DNA from: Myxococcota bacterium
GTDB taxonomy: Bacteria > Myxococcota > Kuafuiibacteriia > Kuafuiibacteriales > Kuafuiibacteriaceae
Length of the DNA stretch: 53,962 bases
NCBI GenBank assembly: GCA_028289325.1
Contig: JANQQN010000198.1
Location: forward strand, 1 to 53,962
Direction: 5' to 3'
Shown: positions 38,804 through 47,990 of the stretch, piece after piece
Layout of the letters: each line of letters opens with the position of its first letter
Position numbering within the stretch: the first letter of the stretch is position 1
Notes under the pieces: model-generated
Database searches by the model: none
What the model saw: only the letters and a program-made list of their open reading frames with translations
What the model was told of the DNA's origin: nothing
Made by a program: the position numbers and the translations under genes

Positions 38804-40669
38804 ATGAGTAGCGCAGCCGCACAATGGCTGAGGCCGGCCCCCAAAGATCCGAACGCGCATCCGATGGCCGGGCTCGAGATGTCGGGCGCGGAGATGGTCG
38901 TACAGGCGATGATCGACTGCGGCGTGGACACGATCTTTGGGTACAGCGGGGGCGCCATTCTTCCCACGTATGATGCGATCTTCAGGTACAACGAGGCGCA
39001 TCCCGATTCTCCGCTGCGGCTGCTGGTGCCGGCCACCGAGCAAGGCGCGGGATTCATGGCCGCCGGCTACGCGCGCGCGACAGGGCGCCCGGGCGTCTTC
39101 TTGGTGACCAGTGGTCCCGGGGCCACGAACACCGTCACGCCGATTCGCGACTGCATGGCGGATTCCATTCCGTGCGTGTTGATCTGCGGGCAGGTCCCGA
39201 CCACCGCGATGGGTACCGACGCGTTCCAGGAGGCGCCGGTCTACAACATCATGTCCGCGTGCGCGAAGCAGACGTTCTTGGTCCTCGATCCCGAGGAGCT
39301 GGAAGAGACGGTGCGGGCCGCCTTTCACATCGCGGTGAGCGGACGGCCGGGGCCGGTGGTTATCGACTTGCCCAAAGACGTGCAGAACTGGCGGGGGAGG
39401 TTCAAGGGCCAAGGAATGCTTCCCCTAAGAGGGTATCAAAGCCGTCTGCAGGCGCTGGAATCGAAGCAGGTGAGCGAAGAGGATAAGGCCGCATTCTTCG
39501 AGATTCTGCTCTCCAGTCAGCGGCCTCTGATCTACGCGGGCGGCGGTGTCATCCATTCGGAGGCTTCCGGCGCGCTACGAGAGTTTGCGAAGAGTTTCGG
39601 CATCCCCGGCGTCACGACGTTGATGGGGATCGGAGCGCTGGACACCACCGAGCCCGAATGCCTCCACATGCTGGGCATGCACGGTACCCCGTACGCGAAC
39701 TACGCGGTGGAAGACTGCGACTTTCTGATCGCCGTCGGGGCCAGATTCGACGATCGGGTGGCGGGGAAGGTGAGCGAGTTTGCCCCCAACGCTCGCAACG
39801 TGGCCCACATCGATATCGACGCGGCGGAGATAGGCAAGGTCAAAGCAGTGACCTGGAGCCACGTAGGAGACGCTGGCCGGTGCCTAAGCGCGCTGACGGA
39901 GTTCGGCCGACGACGAGATATCAGCGAAGGGTTCGGGCCGTGGCGCGAGTACTGTGCCCGTCTCAAGCGAGACCATCCTCTGAATTGGGACCGGGCCAGC
40001 GAGAGGATCCAGCCGCACCAGGTTATCGAGGAGCTGAGTCGGATCACCGATGGCAACGCGATCGTATCGACGGGCGTGGGCCAACACCAGATGTGGGCGG
40101 CGCAGTACTTCGGCTTTAGACATCCGCGGACCTGGCTGACTTCCGGTTCGATGGGCACGATGGGTTTCGGAGTCCCCGCGGCGGTGGGTGCGGCCATCGG
40201 TCGTCCCGATATGCCGGTCGTCGTCGTTGACGGTGACGGGAGCATTCGAATGAACCTCGGTGAACTGGAGACGATCACCACGTACGGAGTCAATGTGAAG
40301 GTTCTGTTGCTCAACAACCGTGGGGACGGGATGGTCCGCCAGTGGCAAAAGCTGATGTTCGGGGAGCGATTCAGCGGAACGGACAAGACGATGCACACCC
40401 GAGACTTCGTAAAGGCGGCCCAGGCCGATGGTTATGAGTTTGCCGAGCAAGTTCGGGCCAAGTCGGACCTGACGGATGCGCTCGAAAGGTTCATATCCCA
40501 CGATGGGCCGGCGTTCCTCGAGGTTCTGATCGATCCCGACGCGCTGGTGATGCCGATGGTCGGGCCAGGCAAAGGGTACAAGGAAATGGTCGTCGGTGAG
40601 TGGATCACCCCCCGGTCTAGCGAACCGTCCCCCGCGGCGGACGGCGCGACACCGGCGGATCTCTTCTAG
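38804..40669 (+). CDS. ilvB: Acetolactate synthase large (catalytic) subunit
   Basis: A 621-residue thiamine-diphosphate enzyme. The catalytic glutamate is in PATEQGAGFMA; GDGSIRMNLGEL begins the TPP-binding motif and LLLNNRGDGMV completes it. FAD-binding middle domain (VGARFDDRVAGKVSEFAP) is present. It makes acetolactate and acetohydroxybutyrate. ATG 38804 with GGAGGA upstream is preferred; ATG 38771, overlapping the ilvE stop, is the alternative. Confidence 0.96.
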   Translation: MSSAAAQWLRPAPKDPNAHPMAGLEMSGAEMVVQAMIDCGVDTIFGYSGGAILPTYDAIFRYNEAHPDSPLRLLVPATEQGAGFMAAGYARATGRPGVFLVTSGPGATNTVTPIRDCMADSIPCVLICGQVPTTAMGTDAFQEAPVYNIMSACAKQTFLVLDPEELEETVRAAFHIAVSGRPGPVVIDLPKDVQNWRGRFKGQGMLPLRGYQSRLQALESKQVSEEDKAAFFEILLSSQRPLIYAGGGVIHSEASGALREFAKSFGIPGVTTLMGIGALDTTEPECLHMLGMHGTPYANYAVEDCDFLIAVGARFDDRVAGKVSEFAPNARNVAHIDIDAAEIGKVKAVTWSHVGDAGRCLSALTEFGRRRDISEGFGPWREYCARLKRDHPLNWDRASERIQPHQVIEELSRITDGNAIVSTGVGQHQMWAAQYFGFRHPRTWLTSGSMGTMGFGVPAAVGAAIGRPDMPVVVVDGDGSIRMNLGELETITTYGVNVKVLLLNNRGDGMVRQWQKLMFGERFSGTDKTMHTRDFVKAAQADGYEFAEQVRAKSDLTDALERFISHDGPAFLEVLIDPDALVMPMVGPGKGYKEMVVGEWITPRSSEPSPAADGATPADLF

Positions 40670-40688
40670 GACGGCGAAGGAGAACGAC

Positions 40689-41273
40689 ATGCCGGACGCC
40701 ATGCTGACGACGCTTCGTAGCGTTGAACCCGTCGCCGCCGACGATCGACACGTGCTGTCGGTCTTGGTCGAGAATCACTACGGAGTCCTGTCTCGGGTCT
40801 CGGGGATGTTCGCCGCTCGCGGTTTTAACATCGACACCTTGACCGTCTGTGAGACCGAGGACCCGACGATGAGCCGAATGACCATGTCCGTCATCGGGCG
40901 GACGGTCGTCGTGGACCAGATCCGCAAGCAGCTCGAGAAGCTTCCGGAGGTCATCGTTATCGACGACTTCACGGAGCTCGGCCCGTTCGTGGAAAGAGAA
41001 CTGGCGCTCATCAAGCTGCGGCCCCACGGGATGGAAGAGCGCAGTAACCTGCTGCGTGTATCGATGCACTTCGACGCCAAGAGCGTGGATGCGACCCCGG
41101 ACACGGTGACCTTCGAGCTCGTGGGGCAGGCCGAGCAGATCACCCATTTTCTGGCCATGGCCACGAAAGACGCGGAGGTCGTCGAGATCGCGCGCAGCGG
41201 CGTGGTGGCCCTCGGTCGGGGCCGGGTCGGACAGCGCGAGCGCTTCCTCGAGGAGGCGATAGGCTGTGGCTAG
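40689..41273 (+). CDS. ilvN: Acetolactate synthase regulatory subunit
   Basis: 194 residues with an N-terminal ACT domain (HVLSVLVENHYGVLSRVSGMFAARG) that binds valine for feedback control, and a C-terminal domain (about 110-185). It partners IlvB, 19 bases upstream. AAGGAG precedes ATG 40689. It overlaps ilvD by 8 bases. The family is called IlvN or IlvH; which paralogue name applies is a convention. Confidence 0.95.
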   Translation: MPDAMLTTLRSVEPVAADDRHVLSVLVENHYGVLSRVSGMFAARGFNIDTLTVCETEDPTMSRMTMSVIGRTVVVDQIRKQLEKLPEVIVIDDFTELGPFVERELALIKLRPHGMEERSNLLRVSMHFDAKSVDATPDTVTFELVGQAEQITHFLAMATKDAEVVEIARSGVVALGRGRVGQRERFLEEAIGCG

Positions 41274-42963
41274 TGAAAAGCAGCTGCCGCGTCCGCACTC
41301 GGCCACGGTCGTCGATGGGCCAGAGCGCGCGGCGGCGAGAGGGATGCTCCGAGGAAGCGGGTTCACCGACGACGACTTTCGTCGGCCGCAGATCGGCATC
41401 GCCTCGCTGTCGAGCAAGCTGACCCCCTGCAACATGCATATCGGTGAGCTCGCGACGATGGCCGAAGCGGGGGTCGCGGAGGCGGGCGGCAAGCCGGTGA
41501 CGTTCGGGACCATCACCGTGTCCGACGGCATCTCGATGGGAACGCCGGGCATGCGCTACTCGCTCGTATCGCGAGAGGTGATCGCCGATTCGATCGAGAC
41601 CGTGGTGGGCGCCGAAGGATTCGATGGTTTGGTGGCTATTGGCGGCTGCGACAAGAATATGCCCGGTTGCGTGATGGCGATGCTGCGCCTCAATCGTCCC
41701 GCGGTCTTCGTCTACGGGGGGACGATCCAGCCCGGGCGCCTCGAAGAGCAGGATGTCGATATCGTTTCTATATTCGAGGCCATCGGGCAGCGTGCGTCGA
41801 ACGCGATCACCGACGAGCGCCTAAAGGTCATCGAGTCGACGGCGATTCCGGGTCCGGGGAGCTGTGGCGGGATGTACACCGCCAACACGATGGCGTCGGC
41901 GATCGAGGCGATGGGGATGAGCTTACCCCACGATTCGAGTCAGCCTGCCGTGTCCGACGATAAGCGAAGACAGAGCGGACGCGCCGGCGAGGCCGCGGTG
42001 GCCCTGCTCGCGGCCGGAATTCGTCCTCGCGATATCGTCACCCGACGGTCGCTGGAGAACGCGATCACCGCGGTGATCGCGCTCGGCGGCTCCACGAACG
42101 CCATTCTTCACCTCCTCGCCATCGCCCACGCGGCCGAAGTGTCGCTGAGTCTCGACGACTTCACTGCGATCGGGCGACGGGTACCGGTTCTCGCCGACCT
42201 GAAGCCGAGCGGCCGCTACCACATGGCGCATCTGGCTCGGATCGGCGGAATCTCGCCCCTGCTGCGAAGGCTGCTCGACCACGGGCTCCTTCACGGCGAT
42301 TGCCTCACAGTGACCGGCCGAACGCTGGCCGAGAACCTCGCCGATGTCGCGCCCTACCCGAAAGGCACGGACGTCGTGCGCGACTTCTCGGACCCGATCA
42401 AAGCCGACAGCCATCTACGGATTATGTACGGCAATCTGGCTCCCGCCGGCGCGGTGGCGAAGATCAGCGGCAAGGAGGGGCAGCGGTTCGAAGGGCGAGC
42501 GATCGTCTTCGAGGACGAGGAGACCGCGCTTCGCGCGATCCTGGACGGTCGGGTGGTCAAGGGCCACGTCATCGTCATTCGAAACGAGGGTCCGGTGGGT
42601 GGCCCGGGGATGAGAGAGATGTTGTCGCCGACCGCCGCCGTGATGGGACGAGGACTGGGGCAAGACGTCGCTTTGGTGACCGACGGCCGGTTCTCCGGCG
42701 GTAGCCACGGCTTTGTCGTGGGCCACATCTGTCCGGAGGCCGCGCGCGGTGGCCCGATCGCGTTGGTCGAAGACGGGGATACGATCAGCATCGACGCCGT
42801 CGAAGGCCGCATTCGGCTCCATATCGACGACGAGACGCTGCGGGCCCGGCGCGAGCGGTGGTCGCCCCCCCCGGCCCGAGAGTCGCGCGGGGTCTTGGCC
42901 AAATACGCGCGGCAGGTATCAGATGCGGCGACGGGGGCGGTGACCGACGCCGAGCCCCGGTAG
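41266..42963 (+). CDS. ilvD: Dihydroxy-acid dehydratase
   Basis: A 565-residue iron-sulphur enzyme converting dihydroxy acids to 2-oxo acids in valine and isoleucine synthesis. Cluster cysteines lie in SKLTPCNMH, GGCDKNMPGC and GPGSCGGMYTANTM. VTDGRFSGGSHGFVVGH near the C terminus is a hallmark. GTG 41266 overlaps the end of ilvN. It is the last gene of the operon. No clear terminator was seen before the remnant that follows. Confidence 0.96.
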   Translation: MASEKQLPRPHSATVVDGPERAAARGMLRGSGFTDDDFRRPQIGIASLSSKLTPCNMHIGELATMAEAGVAEAGGKPVTFGTITVSDGISMGTPGMRYSLVSREVIADSIETVVGAEGFDGLVAIGGCDKNMPGCVMAMLRLNRPAVFVYGGTIQPGRLEEQDVDIVSIFEAIGQRASNAITDERLKVIESTAIPGPGSCGGMYTANTMASAIEAMGMSLPHDSSQPAVSDDKRRQSGRAGEAAVALLAAGIRPRDIVTRRSLENAITAVIALGGSTNAILHLLAIAHAAEVSLSLDDFTAIGRRVPVLADLKPSGRYHMAHLARIGGISPLLRRLLDHGLLHGDCLTVTGRTLAENLADVAPYPKGTDVVRDFSDPIKADSHLRIMYGNLAPAGAVAKISGKEGQRFEGRAIVFEDEETALRAILDGRVVKGHVIVIRNEGPVGGPGMREMLSPTAAVMGRGLGQDVALVTDGRFSGGSHGFVVGHICPEAARGGPIALVEDGDTISIDAVEGRIRLHIDDETLRARRERWSPPPARESRGVLAKYARQVSDAATGAVTDAEPR

Positions 42964-42967
42964 GTTC

Positions 42968-43195
42968 TTGCCGGGCCACGAAGTCACTGATCTTTCCCGA
43001 ACCACGTGTCTATATCCCGCCGATGCAACTGGCCGTAGGTTGGCCAAGATGCTTTCGCTTGGATATCCCGCCTACTACTACGAGAACATCGAGGGCGGTC
43101 ACGGCGGCACGGCCAATCAAAAGCAGCTCGCCAATCGAACCGCCTTGGAGTTCGTGTACTTCGCCAAGAAGCTGATGCCGGCCACCGGCGGATAA
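42968..43195 (+). pseudogene. C-terminal remnant of a prolyl oligopeptidase (S9 family)
   Basis: Only about the last 55 codons of a serine peptidase remain: RRLAKMLSLGYPAYYYE, then NIEGGHGGTANQKQLANR with the catalytic-triad histidine, then the final helix. The Ser and Asp of the triad and the beta-propeller are missing, and the codons before about 43,020 do not resemble the family. It sits between ilvD and a convergent gene. It is most likely the debris of a deletion; a functional short protein is unlikely. Confidence 0.6.
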
Positions 43196-43196
43196 G

Positions 43197-44003
43197 CTAC
43201 GGGCAGCCGCTGTTCGCGAAGCGCTTGAGGTCGGACCAGGCGAACGTCCACTCCGGGGTCACCAGTTCGCGCTCCGGATCGATGACGTACCATGGATCGC
43301 TTTCGCCGGGCCGGCGGAGGACGTGAATGTCTTGGGCCGGCATGTAACTCTGCGCGAGGGCAAAGCGACGTTCCTTGTTCGCGTTCTCCACCACGTCGAC
43401 CACGATGACCGCGTGGCCCGGAAACCCTCCTTTGATGAACACGTCACCAGGGCGGATGTCCCTGGGGTCCGTCACCGGACGGAGGTCGCGAGAGAGCGAC
43501 GCCGTGCCGGCGTAGGTGAAGATCGACGTTAGATACGAGCGAAACGATCGGTAGCTGTGGTCGGGCTTGGCTCGGCGGCGGTTGGTCACCCGGCGTCCCC
43601 GGACCTTCGGCCGAAACCCCTGGGCCCATCGCGGCCAGTCGATTCGATGACCGCTCGTGTAGCGAAAACAGATGTGTTGGCGCTGGTCAGACGACCACTG
43701 CCACTCGGCGTACAGCCGCATCACCGCGTCCGCGCACTGCTGCAGGTTGCGCTCGCCCACGTCGACGTCGAGCACCAGCCACTGGGCCCGCTGAAAGGCC
43801 TTGTCACGGCCGTCGAACAGCTTGACGGCCGGTCGACCGGGCTTGACGGGCAGGCCCCTGAGCCACCCCGCGAAGCTCGCGCTCGAGGTTTGAATCCGCG
43901 CGAAATCCGGTGGTGGTCGCAAACGGGTGGACAGAGGTTCGCTGTGGGCCTCAGTGGGCCATGGCACCGCGGCGGCGGCGGTCAGCACGAGACTGAGGTA
44001 CAT
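43197..44003 (-). CDS. DUF4846-family exported protein
   Basis: 268 residues with a short N-terminal signal-like segment. Family features are FAGWLRGLPVKPGRPAV, VLDVDVGERNLQQCADAVMRLYAEW, FRYTSGHRIDWPRWA, GDVFIKGGFPGHAVIVVDV and AQSYMPAQDIHVL. DUF4846 proteins are secreted or lipoprotein-like and have no established function; the GHAVIVVD and AQSYMPAQ boxes suggest a papain/NlpC-like hydrolase fold, which is inference. The start at 44003 places the signal correctly. Confidence 0.85.
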   Translation of the reverse strand: MYLSLVLTAAAAVPWPTEAHSEPLSTRLRPPPDFARIQTSSASFAGWLRGLPVKPGRPAVKLFDGRDKAFQRAQWLVLDVDVGERNLQQCADAVMRLYAEWQWSSDQRQHICFRYTSGHRIDWPRWAQGFRPKVRGRRVTNRRRAKPDHSYRSFRSYLTSIFTYAGTASLSRDLRPVTDPRDIRPGDVFIKGGFPGHAVIVVDVVENANKERRFALAQSYMPAQDIHVLRRPGESDPWYVIDPERELVTPEWTFAWSDLKRFANSGCP

Positions 44004-44227
44004 AACGATGGATAGACGGCGGACGCATTCGACCTAATCACGCGGCCGCCGATCATCGCGAGATGCCCGCGCGCATCGGCCCCCGTTCAGAACGGCTAAG
44101 GGGTGAGCCCTAGGGCCACGGCGACGTGGCCGGCGATCCGGCCCCCGTTTCGATCTAACGCACACGCCTCGAGGTTCGTGACCGCCTCGGCTCTAGCTTT
44201 CGAACACCGGCCGACTTCAAGACAGGG

Positions 44228-46120
44228 GTGGAGACCTCGACCGAGGAAGCAGCGCGGCTGCTGTGTCCAAAGCGGACGGCGCGCCGTCGGTGGCGACTGC
44301 ACGGGGTGTTGGTGCCCGCTCTGCGGTGGCTGGGCGTCCTTACCCTGTTCGCCCTCGTCGTTGGTCACCGAGCTGCATTCGGCCACAGTCCGCCGTCGTC
44401 CGATGCCATTTATGTACTGATGGGTCTGCTGGCGTATGCTGCGGTAGCCCATGTCGTCGTCTTGGTGTGGTTTCGGACCGCGGCCGGCCGCGACCGCGTC
44501 GAGTTATCGGAGGCGTTCTACATCACCGATCTCGCGATGTATGGCTATGTCATCTTCGAGTCGGGCGCGGACGCGAGCTTTCTGTTCTTTATCCCGGTGG
44601 TTCGGGTCGCCGATCAGGCGATCGTGTCCCGGCAGCGATCGCTGCTGGTGGCGATCCTCGCCCCGTGTGCGTTCGCCGGCGCCGTGGTGCTGAAGATTCA
44701 CCTGGGCGGACAGGTCGAATGGCTTCAAGCGGGGGTGAAGACCGCCCTCGTGGCCGGTGCTGCGGCCTACATCGGCTTCACCAATGGCTTTGCCTATCAG
44801 CTGCGAACGCAGCTTCGGGCTTCGCTTCAAGAGACACGATCCCTCCTTGCCGCGTTGACGGCGAAGAACGAAGAACTCGTGAGCATGGCTAGAGCCGCGC
44901 AGTCCGCGGACCGAGCCAAGTCCCAGTTTCTGGCTGCGGTCAGCCACGAGCTGCGAACCCCCCTCAATGCGATTCTCGGCGGCGCTCAGCTCCTGGAGCG
45001 CGATCCCGACGCGGCGGATGCGCTGATGCAGGTGGGCATCATTCGCAGCAGCGGCGAAGAGCTCCTGGTCCTCATCGAGGACGTGATCGACTTCGCCCGA
45101 ATGCAGTCCGACGAGCTCCAGCTGACGGATCAAGCGTTTGCCGTGCGAGAGATGGTGTGTGAACTATCCCGACCCGTACGTCGTCAGGCCGAGGACAAAG
45201 GCATCGCGTTCGCTTTGCACGGACTCGAACGCCTCCCGGACCGGATCCAGGGTGACGGTCGTCGGGTGCGGCAGGTCCTGACCCAGCTCCTCGACAATGC
45301 GGTCAAGTTCACGGCGTGTGGTCGGATCGACGTCACCATCGTGTGCGATAACGAAGGGGACCGGTTGCGACTGCGCTTCGTGGTCGAAGACACCGGGATG
45401 GGAATCCCTCGTGATCGTTTGGGGCGGATCTTCGAGCCGTTTACGCAAGGTGATGGCGCGATATCTCGCCGGTTCGGAGGGACCGGCCTCGGCCTCGCCC
45501 TCAGTGGTCAACTCGCGCAGGCGCTGGGAGGGGGCATCGAGGTCACCAGCGAGGTCAATCGCGGCTCGCGCTTCGTCTTTTCTTTTGTCGCTCAAACCGT
45601 GGCCGTCGACGAGCAAACGCCGCCCGCTGAGGTCGAGAGCGAGCTTCGAATTCTCCTCGTCGAGGACAACCAGGTGAACCAGAAGGTGGCCGTTCGTATG
45701 CTGCAACGACTCGGATTCACCCCTGACGTCGCCGACGACGGGGTGCAGGCGGTCGCAGCGACGGAGAGGGTGAGCTACGACCTGATCCTGATGGACCTCC
45801 AGATGCCCAACATGGATGGGCTCGAGGCGACTCGCCGAATCCTGACCGACGCCGGGCCGGCGCCAGGGCCGTGCATCATCGCGGTCACCGCCAACGCGCT
45901 TCCCGAAGACCAGGAGCGCTGCCACGAGGTAGGCATGGATGGATTCATCGCCAAGCCCCTGCGAATGGAGCACCTGAAGGACGCCATCGCCGCCGCGCCC
46001 GTGGCGCGGAGGAACCGAGCCCCCTGGCACCACGGTCGACCGGCCCGCGCCGAGGGGCCTCCGCCTCCGCCGATGTTGCCGCTCGAGGCCGAGGCGGAAG
46101 CGCGTCCATCGCTGTCGTGA
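44228..46120 (+). CDS. Membrane-bound hybrid sensor histidine kinase
   Basis: 630 residues from GTG 44228. Residues about 28-190 hold five or six membrane helices that may form the sensor. A short coiled coil precedes HisKA with H240 in AAVSHELRTPLNAIL. The HATPase domain has N357 (LLDNAVKF), DTGMGIP and GGTGLGLAL. A receiver domain at about 473-590 has the phospho-acceptor D523 (LILMDLQMPNMDG) and K576. The tail is Pro/Ala/Glu-rich. No partner response regulator lies next to it, so output must pass to a protein encoded elsewhere. Signal unknown. Confidence 0.93.
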   Translation: METSTEEAARLLCPKRTARRRWRLHGVLVPALRWLGVLTLFALVVGHRAAFGHSPPSSDAIYVLMGLLAYAAVAHVVVLVWFRTAAGRDRVELSEAFYITDLAMYGYVIFESGADASFLFFIPVVRVADQAIVSRQRSLLVAILAPCAFAGAVVLKIHLGGQVEWLQAGVKTALVAGAAAYIGFTNGFAYQLRTQLRASLQETRSLLAALTAKNEELVSMARAAQSADRAKSQFLAAVSHELRTPLNAILGGAQLLERDPDAADALMQVGIIRSSGEELLVLIEDVIDFARMQSDELQLTDQAFAVREMVCELSRPVRRQAEDKGIAFALHGLERLPDRIQGDGRRVRQVLTQLLDNAVKFTACGRIDVTIVCDNEGDRLRLRFVVEDTGMGIPRDRLGRIFEPFTQGDGAISRRFGGTGLGLALSGQLAQALGGGIEVTSEVNRGSRFVFSFVAQTVAVDEQTPPAEVESELRILLVEDNQVNQKVAVRMLQRLGFTPDVADDGVQAVAATERVSYDLILMDLQMPNMDGLEATRRILTDAGPAPGPCIIAVTANALPEDQERCHEVGMDGFIAKPLRMEHLKDAIAAAPVARRNRAPWHHGRPARAEGPPPPPMLPLEAEAEARPSLS

Positions 46121-46198
46121 ATCCTCGGCGCGTGGCGCCGTCGCGGGATCGGATGGTCCTAGGGAAATTTCGAGCGTCGGGGGTTCGGTTGCGTCGGT

Positions 46199-46951
46199 AT
46201 GCAAATGCTGTCGTCACCGCCTTCATCGTCCCCCTTGGTCACCTTCGCCTTCGGGTTGGGCATCGCTTTGGGCCTGTCGTGTCCAGTGTACCTCCTCGGC
46301 CGAGCGATCATCAGGGCCGTTCCGTCCAGCGAGGTTCTCAAGGTTCGCGGTGTCGCGCAGGAGGAGATCGAGCTCGACCGGGTCGACTGGACGATCACCG
46401 TCGAGTATATGCGGCCGACGGTGGAAGCGGCTTATGCCGAGGTGAACGAAGGGGTCGACAGAGTCGTCGAGTATCTTGAGAAGAAAGGGATAGCGGCGGC
46501 AGCGCTTCGCGTGGGGCCCCATCAGCAATCCACGGAACGACGCTACGTCAAGGTCGACAAGCTTGGAAATCAGGAACTGCGACTGGAGGGCTACCGGGTG
46601 AGCCGGCAGATCCAGCTGCTGGGCTACCCGGATATCGATCGGCTCGAGAGCGTCGAGCGGGGCTTTTCGGCCGACCTTCGCCGAACGGGTACGCAGGCGC
46701 GCCCAGGGCCGCTTCGCTACGGGCTTCGCGATTCCGCCGACGAGCTCAAGGCACGACTGCTCGACCTCGCGTCGAGGAACGCCTTTCGCCGGGCCGAAAG
46801 CATTGCGAAAAGCAGCGGTGCCCACCTCGGTCGCCTGCGCGCGGCGCGACAAGGAGCGTTTACTGGATTCGACGGGAGCGGCCGAGTCCGCGGCGGCGAT
46901 CGGCGGCATCGTATTGGCGCGCTGGTGACGGTGGATTATTCGGTTCAGTAG
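46199..46951 (+). CDS. SIMPL-domain (DUF541) membrane-anchored protein
   Basis: 250 residues with an N-terminal membrane helix (about 12-34) and a SIMPL domain: KVRGVAQEEIELDRVDWTITVEY, then an internal helix (NEGVDRVVEYLEKKGI), YRVSRQIQLLGYPDIDRLE and LLDLASRNAFRRAESIAKSSGAHLG. SIMPL proteins are periplasmic or surface proteins of unclear role, some linked to stress tolerance. The start ATG 46199 precedes the helix properly. Confidence 0.85.
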   Translation: MQMLSSPPSSSPLVTFAFGLGIALGLSCPVYLLGRAIIRAVPSSEVLKVRGVAQEEIELDRVDWTITVEYMRPTVEAAYAEVNEGVDRVVEYLEKKGIAAAALRVGPHQQSTERRYVKVDKLGNQELRLEGYRVSRQIQLLGYPDIDRLESVERGFSADLRRTGTQARPGPLRYGLRDSADELKARLLDLASRNAFRRAESIAKSSGAHLGRLRAARQGAFTGFDGSGRVRGGDRRHRIGALVTVDYSVQ

Positions 46952-46962
46952 AGCAGTGACCT

Positions 46963-46993
46963 CCCCATACCCTCTTTCTTTCGGGTGGTGGGG
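46963..46993 (+). other. Imperfect stem-loop after the SIMPL gene
   Basis: CCCCATACCC (46963-46972) and GGGTGGTGGGG (46983-46993) can pair imperfectly around a pyrimidine loop. There is no following T-run, so termination is uncertain. Confidence 0.3.
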
Positions 46994-47096
46994 GTCGAGA
47001 GGGGACTCGGGGTGACGCTTATTCGTCGCCCGGGGATTATGCAGGGGCGCTTCACCCCGGCGTTGACTCGACGACGTACGGCGGCAATGGTCCGGT

Positions 47097-47990
47097 GTGC
47101 CCATCGCGAAGACGAACGGCGTCGAACTATATTACGAGGATGACGGAGAAGGTGAGCCCTTGCTCCTGATCATGGGTTTGTCGGCGCAGTGCAGCTGGTG
47201 GTCGCCGGGGCTGATATCTGCCTTTCGGTCGCACGGGTTCCGCATCATTCGTTTCGACAATCGGGACATCGGTGGGTCGACCCGGTTGGAGTCGTTCGGT
47301 CGGCCGAACATAAGGAGAATGACGGCGAGGGCGTTGCTGGGGGGCAAGGTCAAGGCGCCGTATCGCCTCGATGATCTCGCGCAGGACACCGTGGGGTTGA
47401 TGGACGTCCTCGGGCTCGACCGGGCCCACGTCCTGGGCGCTTCGATGGGCGGGATGGTTGCGCAAAGGATCGCCCTTGACCATGCGAGCCGAGTTCGTTC
47501 TCTAACGCTGCTGTTCACCAGCTCGGGGTCGCGTCGAGACGGGCTGCCGGCGCCGAAGGCGATGCGGCTGCTCACCCGGCCCACCCCGACGACCAAAGAC
47601 GAAACCATCGAGCGGTACGCTTTCGTCGGCCGGGTACTTACCGGCCGCGGCTATCCGTACAACGAGACCTACTGGCGGGAGCTCGGAGCAGAGTGCTTCG
47701 ACCGCAGCATCGGGCCGCCGGGGACGGTGCGGCAGCTCGCCGCGGTGTTGGGCTCCGGCTCGACCCGGGAGCGGCTGCACCAGATCGAGCAGCCCACCCT
47801 GGTCATCCACGGCACCGACGATCTCCTCGTTCGACCGCGAGCGGGCCTCAATCTCGCTCGGGCGATCCCGCGGGCCCGTATGCTTCTGTTCCAGGGCCTC
47901 GGCCACCACCTGATGAAGCCGGTGTACGAGACCGTGGCCCGCAATATTCGCGCGTTGGCCGATGACGCCGCTCAGTTGAGCCCCACGTGA
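47097..47990 (+). CDS. Alpha/beta hydrolase
   Basis: A 297-residue alpha/beta-fold hydrolase from GTG 47097. The nucleophile elbow is GASMGG with S116, the acid is D241 or D242 in HGTDDLLV, and the histidine is H270 in GLGHHL. The oxyanion segment LLLIMGLSAQCSWW and the FDNRDIGGS loop are typical of the aclacinomycin-methylesterase-like group. Substrate unknown. Its 3' end overlaps the convergent wax-ester synthase gene by 19 bases. Confidence 0.9.
   Translation: MPIAKTNGVELYYEDDGEGEPLLLIMGLSAQCSWWSPGLISAFRSHGFRIIRFDNRDIGGSTRLESFGRPNIRRMTARALLGGKVKAPYRLDDLAQDTVGLMDVLGLDRAHVLGASMGGMVAQRIALDHASRVRSLTLLFTSSGSRRDGLPAPKAMRLLTRPTPTTKDETIERYAFVGRVLTGRGYPYNETYWRELGAECFDRSIGPPGTVRQLAAVLGSGSTRERLHQIEQPTLVIHGTDDLLVRPRAGLNLARAIPRARMLLFQGLGHHLMKPVYETVARNIRALADDAAQLSPT

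Noticed and set aside
46126..46145. CGGCGC/GCGCCG palindrome after the hybrid kinase as terminator
   Set aside because: Only a 6-bp stem with a 3-base loop and no T-run; such repeats are expected by chance in GC-rich DNA.
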